Shown piece by piece: positions 57,570 to 64,000 of a DNA stretch of 64,000 nt. The notes under the pieces are model-generated. The model ran no database searches. It was not told where the DNA came from and saw only the letters and a program-made list of their open reading frames with translations. The stretch comes from Theocolax elegans. Taxonomy: Eukaryota > Arthropoda > Insecta > Hymenoptera > Cerocephalidae. The stretch is from positions 2,280,598 through 2,344,597 of the forward strand of contig CM047431.1 in the NCBI GenBank assembly GCA_026168455.1, written 5' to 3'. The position numbers and the translations under genes are program-made. Every line of letters starts with the position of its first letter. The stretch's first letter is position 1.

Positions 57570-60556
57570 ATGTCATCTTCATCGTGTAAGAGTGATTTAC
57601 CAGAACTGGCAGAATTTATTGTAAAAACGTGTAATCTGCCATCATATGTTTCACGGCAACTGGAGAGTAAGTAAAATTATATAATCTTATTATTGTTCTA
57701 AATTTTTTAATTTTTCAAACTTAGAAAATATTTCCACTTACTTTTCGTAAAGTCCTTATTTTTTTATTTATTTAACGTTTTTTAAGACCCTTTCTGAGAG
57801 TTTACAGCTAAATTCCTTATTTTACTTTTTACTTCAATTATTTTTTTATAACTAATATAAACATAATATATGTATCATATTTGCTTAATTCATTAATTAA
57901 AAACACGTTATTGCTTACTTATACAGCACACAGTATTGACATGAAAATGTTAATTGACATGAATTTACTCGAATTGCAAAGTCTTAAGGTCAATTTAAGT
58001 GAAGCAATGTTGAACAAATTATACATACACATTCAAGAAAAGGTATATATACATAAAATTTTATTTTCAATTTATTAACTTATTTTTTCGTTGAAAATTG
58101 AACTGAATATAGAATAAAAATTTTTTAAATACTTTTTAACTTGAACATTTTAGTTTTACAATGAAAAAGATTTTGAAACTGCAACATCGACTGACGAAGA
58201 AGTATTATCTATTAATAAATTAAATGTTACACCTTCACTTTGCAATTCTTCTGTAACAAAGTCAAGCTTTAATCAAAGTAAAGATATTTGTGAGAACATA
58301 GTTACTTCTAGTAAAAGAAAATGTAGTAATGAAATTAATTCAACACGCCAAATAAATAAGAAAATTAAGCATAATAATACAGAATTAAGTAAAGACCAAG
58401 TGTGCATTAGTGATTCCAATAATGATGAAGTAGCGACTAAAGGACAGAATAATTTTAACGGATCGCTTGTAAATACTATCACAAATATACCTTGTTCGTC
58501 AAAAACATTGACAATCAAATTGTCAGAAGTTCGATTAACTTATGATACTATATCTCCTGAAGTGGGCAATTTGTGTTTTATAATTTTAATCGTACATTTA
58601 TAATCTCTTCTATACTTATAAATAATTGATTCTTTGGAAGGTAAAGCAATCATAAGTGAGTACGATAAAAGCGATATTTTAGAAAGATCTTCCAGAAAAC
58701 TTATGGTATCACTAATTGTAAACAGATGCTCTACATCTTTGGATTGGTATTTACATTCATTAACTTTAAATAATTAGAATTATTTACTATATATTCACTA
58801 ATATTAATCTATTTTAGCGGAGCACCAAAATTTTTTGAAAAAGTTGCTAAATCTATTAAAGTGTTGTTCCCAGAAGAAGATATTGTTAGTATTTACATTA
58901 TATATTTTTTTCTAAAGTCGATTTTACATACGAAATATTTTTTATATATTCATGTTATACAGGATCTTTACTACATTGCTCCACTAACTAAAGGAAATAT
59001 TAATAAAAATCCTAAAGGCTTGCTTGTCGACAAATGGCGTAATATCTTGTATAAGTTAAGACAAACTGGTGTCATAAAAAAGACCTCGAATAAAACTTCT
59101 ACTGCTGCCCTCATGCAAAATGCTGAGTTAGATGGTAATTTTAATTGATATATTTAATATAATTCTGTAAGTACAGCGTAATAATGACAATATATTAATT
59201 ATAATAGATGATACTAAAAGTCACATAAAGTGGCTCGAAAAAAACAGAGAGCCATGGGATTCTGTAAAAACCCATTGGGAATCAACCTATGAGTATCGGC
59301 GTAATTGTAATAGTCTGCAGAATGACAAAACTTCGGAGATTTTGGAAACAAATTGGCCCATATTAAAGTCTAAATTAGGACCACAATTGGTACGTTAAAT
59401 TTATAATCTCTTGTTTAAAAAATCATTTTTTTCTCTTTAAAATTAAATAATTTATTGTATACAATTTAAAATTACTCTAAGATTGAAATAGACTTTCAAC
59501 GGACGTATCCGGATAGTACTTTAAGCGTAGAAAAAAATTGGGATCAGTTTTTCAGTAACTTGTATTCATTAAAAAAAAAATCAATCAGAAATGAATTGGG
59601 AATTAGACTATGCGAAATCTATGACGACCTTTTAAGTAGTGACGACAAATCTGGCTGCGAAAGCCTTCAAATTTCTTTACTGCCTCATTTAGTACCCCCA
59701 AATGGGAAAATAAAGACAAATAATGCAGTTATAAAGCTCTCTATTGCTGAATGTGCTGAAGGATTTTTCGTTTGGTGCAAAGTAAGTAAAATTGCTTGAA
59801 TGTTTTAACAAAGAATTTAAAAAATTATTTTTAAATGAATGTAGAAGAATTAATTTTGATTAAAAATGATATCTGCTTGTAACGAGCCGAAATCTTCTTG
59901 CTATTAAGCCAATTAGAGTTCCGTTTAATTTAAAATGGATTTCACTTACGATAGATCGATTTGATATTAAAAGATTTAATTTTTATGAAACTGAATTTCC
60001 ATTTAAATGGTATGCTTTCTTTCAGTTTGAAGGAAATCCATTTATTAGAAAATCAAAAGGAATACTGTTTGGAACAAGTTTTCTTTCTTTCTCTAAAAAG
60101 TCAAAAATATCTTATTAATTTTTAAGAATTATTTGCATACAGTTTAATATTTTCATCATATACTTTAATATGTATTTTTAATGTGAAACTTATTTGACAT
60201 TATAGACTACTGCCGATATCAGTCCTGCATTAGAAAAACGAGCTGCAAGGTATAGAATTTGGAAGGAACGAAATCAACCTTGTCTTGTTTTGGTAGGAAA
60301 AGATAGAGCAGCAATAGAACACACATATATCAACATTGATAACTACTTTTGGAAATTCAATTCAGTTTTGCGAGCGTGCGATATATTATTTCAGTTTTTT
60401 ATAATATTTAATTTTCAGTATCCCAAAGACTGTAAGCAGCTTTGGACATTAATTCAACATCAAATCTATGGTATTTGCACTGATTGGGATGAAAAATACC
60501 CAAATATACTTGCAATTGAAAATTCTCTTAAACATTTAAATAAGAAACACAAATAG
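57570..60556 (+). CDS. CACTA accessory protein, nine exons
   Basis: Exons with consistent phases: 57570-57666 (ATG start, MSSSSCKSDLPELAEFIVKT), 57927-58042, 58154 to about 58577, about 58641-58746, 58817-58884, 58973-59134, 59208-59389, 59482-59781, 60206-60556 (TAG stop). The exon 3 donor is weak and uncertain. The middle exons encode a helical segment (RSSRKLMVSLIVNRC, FEKVAKSIKVLFPEEDI, KGLLVDKWRNILYKLR) that I remember from many uncharacterised insect proteins linked with repeats; the last exon has ALEKRAARYRIWKERNQPCL. A DNA-binding accessory role, as for the second gene of other CACTA elements, is inference. No disruption was seen other than the uncertain junction. Upstream of the transposase by 250 bp. 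Confidence 0.6.
59820..60200. other. Intron of the accessory gene with repeat-like sequence
   Basis: The largest intron holds motifs such as CCATTTAAAT, AATCCATTTAT and GGAAATCCATTTATTAG that resemble sequence near the right TIR (GGGAATCCACTTCC). Possibly a small insertion derived from an element end; borders not defined. Confidence 0.3.
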
Positions 60557-60803
60557 GAAAATATTATACGATTATACTAGTTCTTTTTAAATAGAATATT
60601 TTATTTGAAATATTCTTACATTAATTTTGAACGTTCATTGCTTTGTTTATTGTTAATATACTAATTAAGTATTATTAAATAACCTAAAATTGTTGCGTAA
60701 TGATATTTGAGTTCGTATATAAGAATGTTACTGGAATTTGTCAGATTTAGAGACTATTTTTTGATAATTATATTTTTAAATTGTGTGTTATTTATTAAAT
60801 AAA

Positions 60804-63327
60804 ATGTTTCACTGCAGCCTTTGCGAAATGACGTTTGAAACACCAAAAAATATAGTTGCTCATTACAAAAATGCTCATTATTATACTGATTCGAGTACTT
60901 ACACGTGCTCTCAAGGTAATTGTTTTCGGTTATTTACATCAAAGGAGTCGTTTATTAAACATTTATCGAGAAAAGATTTAAAAAATAGTTACGAACAAAC
61001 GGAATTTCGTAAAGACGTTCAAAATGATCCTGAATTAAACTTAAATTTACTTTTCGATACATGTATTGTTGCAACAATTACAAACGAAGAGCTTGAGGAA
61101 TTACCCACTTCGAGTATTAACGATATTGCAAAAATTGTTGAATTATCTACGTCCAATAATCATGCTAACAATCTAACTTCAGTTTTTGAAAATACTAGCA
61201 ATAACTTGAATAAAAGTATTGTAAAATTTTTTAGTAACCTTTATTCTATACCTTCTTTATCTCGTTCAGTTATTAATACATTTTATGCAGAAATGGATAA
61301 ACACATTAACACTGAAATGTTACCTTTATTCAAAAATCAATTGCTTTCTTGTCTGGAAGATGATCAAAAACATTTAATTCCATCAATAGAAAATATTTTT
61401 TCTTGCTTTTCGCAATCGTATACTAAATTTAATTCAGAGCACAAGCGCATTATTTACTTGAAAAATAATGACTTAATAACATTACCAAGTACAGAAATAT
61501 ATGGGGAAGAATTGTGTACTATAACATGTAAAAAAACAGGAGATAAATTTTTTGAAAATATCAGTGTCAGTGGACAGTACATTTCAATTAAATTAGTATT
61601 AAAAAATTTTTTAGAAATACCAGGTAATTTTTCCATGTTAAAAAATTATATGAGTTTATTGGAAAATGATGATTCGCGAATCATAACAAATTTTGTTCAA
61701 GGTAGTTTGTGGAAAAAAGTTAAACAACATTTTATAGGTAAATTCGTAATTCCCTTGACATTTTATTACGATGATTTTGATGTCGATAATCCATTAGGAT
61801 CACACAAAGGCGTTAATAAGATCGGTGCCGTTTACTACATAATATCTGTATTACCTCAAGAGTTCCAAGCTCATCTATCATCAATTTTTATTGCATATTT
61901 ATTTCAAGCGCAGGATCGTACAACTTTTGGTGTTAAACGTGTTTTCAATCATTTATTATGTGAAATGCATGATTTAGAAACTGATGGCATATGTATTACT
62001 ATTGATGGTAAAGAATATAATGTATATTTCGCGTTAGGCTTGTTTGTTGGAGATAATTTAGGAGTTCATGGTCTCTTGGGTTTCACGGAAAGCTTCAACA
62101 GTAATTTTCCATGTCGATTCTGTAAAACTTCACTGAGGTCGATTCAAAATAATTTACAGGTTGATTCAATGATACTAAGAAATCGTATTAATTATGAGAC
62201 TGATGTTGCTTTAAATAATGTAAATTTGACTGGCAGAATGTATTTTTAACTCATTAAAAAGCTTTCACGTTACTGAAAATATAGCTAGTGACATCATGCA
62301 TGACATATTACTTGGTATTTGTAGGTACGACATAGCTTTATTATTTAATTATTTTATACATAACAAAATATTAAGTCTTGATTCCATTAATGATAGAATA
62401 CGAAACTTTTATTACGGACCCCAAGAGCACGATAAACCTCGAGAAATACCAAAAATACATTTAATAAAAAAAAATGTTAATTTATACGCCTCCGAAATGC
62501 TTACACTTGTTTTTTACTTGCCATTAATATTGGGTGATATGATTCCTAAAGATGATAAAGTTTGGAAATGGTTTTTACTTTTTCGAAAGTTATTCGATAT
62601 ATTATTATTAAAAGATTTACAAGCACAATTAAAATCTCAAATAAAATATTATTCGTCTGAATATCTTAAATTAAGGAAACAACTTTTTCCTATAGAAACG
62701 TTGAAACCCAAGCACCATTTTTTACTCCACTATGGTGATATTTTTTTAATAACTGGACCCATAATTAATAATTGGTGCATGCGTTTTGAAAGTAAGCATC
62801 AAGAACTTATTGCTTATGCGAAAAATTCAAAAAATCGAAGAAATTTACCAAAATCATTAGCAAGAAAATATGTATTGACATTAAGTAACTTCTTTATGAA
62901 TAATGCTGGTTTAAAAAATAATATTAAACATGGTGCCATTAAAGAATGTATTATTGAATCTTTAACAGATTTTGAACATTTCAATAAATTTATTCCTGCC
63001 GAGTGCTTCAATGATAAAAAAATAACAATTATAAAATGGGCTATTGCAAGTGGGTATCACTTTAAACCTAATTTTCTTTTATTATTTTCTAATGATGATT
63101 GTCTTCCAGCCTTTATAGAAATTCGTCACATTGTACATAAAAATAATGACGATATTTTATTTATCTATAAATTGTATAATACTATTGGATTTAATGATCA
63201 TTTACACAGTTACTGCATTGAACCTACTACTCAGTGGGGAATTTTGTCAATCCACGATACTCTTGCATGTGCACCGATGAAACGATCGATCAGTAATAAT
63301 GAATCATATGTCATGTGTTATGTGTAA
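60804..63327 (+). pseudogene. CACTA transposase with N-terminal C2H2 fingers, one frameshift
   Basis: ATG at 60804 is chosen because it starts just before a C2H2 finger (C4-x2-C7-x12-H20-x4-H25); a second, incomplete finger follows (C35-x4-C40-x12-H53). The core has YYDDFDVDNPLGSHKG (61763), GLFVGDNLGVHGLLGF (62040), CRFCK (62112), IMHDILLGICRYD (62290) and CMRFESKHQE (62778). These fit the D, D, E and Cys/His landmarks of EnSpm/CACTA (Tnp2-like) transposases; assigning the catalytic residues is inference. The frame stops with TAA at 62247-62249, but the +1 frame is coding from about 62240 (CIFNSLKSFHVTENIASDIMH) to 63327. So 481 and 343 codons are separated by one small deletion near 62235-62240. 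Otherwise complete, so the loss is recent or a sequencing error. Confidence 0.8.
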
Positions 63328-63724
63328 AATTTGTTTCTTTATGTAGTTATATACCTAAATATAAATTGTTTTCAGCATTTATATTTATTTCTTACCTTGA
63401 TTTCGATATTTATATGCTTACACCTATTTCTTTTTTACATAAAAAACAAATGGAAAAAGGATTACCTTAAAATAAAATCGTTTCGACTCAAACAAAAGGT
63501 ATCCTTGCTTTCAAAGTATTTCAGTTTAAAGTTAGTATCAGAATATTCTACACTTTAACTTATTTCATTTTGCACTAAGTATTTACATGTTTCCTCCAAT
63601 CAGTTTTATATGTAGAGGATTATCATCTAAATCCCCCATGTAATCCGGTTGGAATTATATTAAGAAGAATTTCTGTTAGAATTAAAGGGAATCCACTTCC
63701 TTCTAGAAATATTTTTTTTGAGTG

Positions 63725-64000
63725 TTGCACCACCGTTGGGTGTATCACGAGTTAATTTTGAATATTATCTTACTAACTTAAGAAAGTAGATTAAAAAAAT
63801 GTTAAAATAAAGATTTCTAATGTTTTAAACTATAAAACGAATTTCTATTTGGAATGGATCGTATCTATTTATTTTTTTTACTATATAATAATTATGAAGT
63901 GCTTGTACTCGGTTTGACAAATTAATATTATCTGCAGTAATGATATATATAGGGCTTATGAGAGTCACTAAAAATCATTTAGATATGTTGTACCTTTTAA
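63725..64000. other. Right flank of the CACTA insertion
   Basis: Begins TTGCACCACCGTTGGG, the continuation of the interrupted repeat, then AT-rich sequence without any gene to the window end. Confidence 0.5.

Larger units (their letters stand above)
57125..63724 (+). mobile_element. EnSpm/CACTA transposon, 6.6 kb, both TIRs, TSD TT
   Basis: Left end CACTGAAAAAAAAGATTTCT and, on the other strand, right end CACTCAAAAAAATATTTCT, both continuing AGAAG. It interrupts the repeat string AATAATACTTGCACCACCGTTGG (intact at 2850-2875): the left flank ends ACTT, the right begins TTGCACC, so TT is duplicated. Inside are an accessory gene and a transposase, both on the plus strand. Confidence 0.85.

Overview
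The window looks like a transposon-dense, AT-rich stretch of an animal nuclear genome, most likely an insect. Supporting evidence is introns with GT/AG borders, tRNA-derived SINEs with poly(A) tails, solo LTRs, EnSpm/CACTA-type transposases with C2H2 fingers, a BED-finger hAT-like gene and BEN-domain genes. An ant or other hymenopteran is my guess from familiarity with such proteins; the sequence does not prove it. I recognise no conserved host housekeeping gene. A 100-N gap lies at 50582-50681, so this is a scaffold.

Layout. 1-460: N-terminal part of a degraded hAT-like gene (minus strand). 2552-8320: a palindromic repeat split by a SINE (3072-3235), an AT-rich repeat block and a 2.7 kb foldback element (5322-8006). 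8963-10341: a spliced BEN-domain gene (minus), five in-phase exons. 10881-17000: a ~290 bp satellite, old and young copies, interrupted by a 992 bp solo LTR (13611-14602, TSD AGGT) and a TIR element (14821-15793, TSD CG). 17132-22353: a giant palindrome with 2.18 kb arms. 22721-26800: a CACTA/Tnp2-type transposase pseudogene broken by a nonsense codon, a SINE (15 bp TSD) and a 1258 bp foldback; the flanking reading frame closes again when the insertions are removed. 27538-28870: a small foldback and a decayed BEN relic. 29081-41226: repeated copies of a foldback family whose ends are CCCGCGTAAAAA and whose arms each carry a tRNA-like sequence pointing outward; two large tandem duplications here may be real or assembly products. 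41711-42965: four identical 312 bp repeats. 43010-48540: another tRNA-bearing foldback, split by a ~1.05 kb LTR (TSD ACAT), itself split by a 1.87 kb CCCGCGT palindrome (TSD CG) and tandemly duplicated. 48726-48938: SINE with 12 bp TSD. 51203-51698: 107 bp minisatellite. 52241-53778: decayed multi-exon gene. 55140-57124: array of two conserved short modules. 57125-63724: a CACTA element with both TIRs and a TT duplication, carrying a nine-exon accessory gene and a transposase with one frameshift.

The main theme is nesting: at least six insertions can be ordered from target-site duplications. Two signals recur and are not explained by standard families I can name: (1) many unrelated elements share CCCRCGTRAAAA ends with 2 bp duplications; (2) three different foldback families carry tRNA-like modules symmetrically in both arms, directed outward and followed by T-runs. 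A third is a pair of short modules (A and B) scattered through at least five separate loci. All exon borders are read by eye; no search was run.
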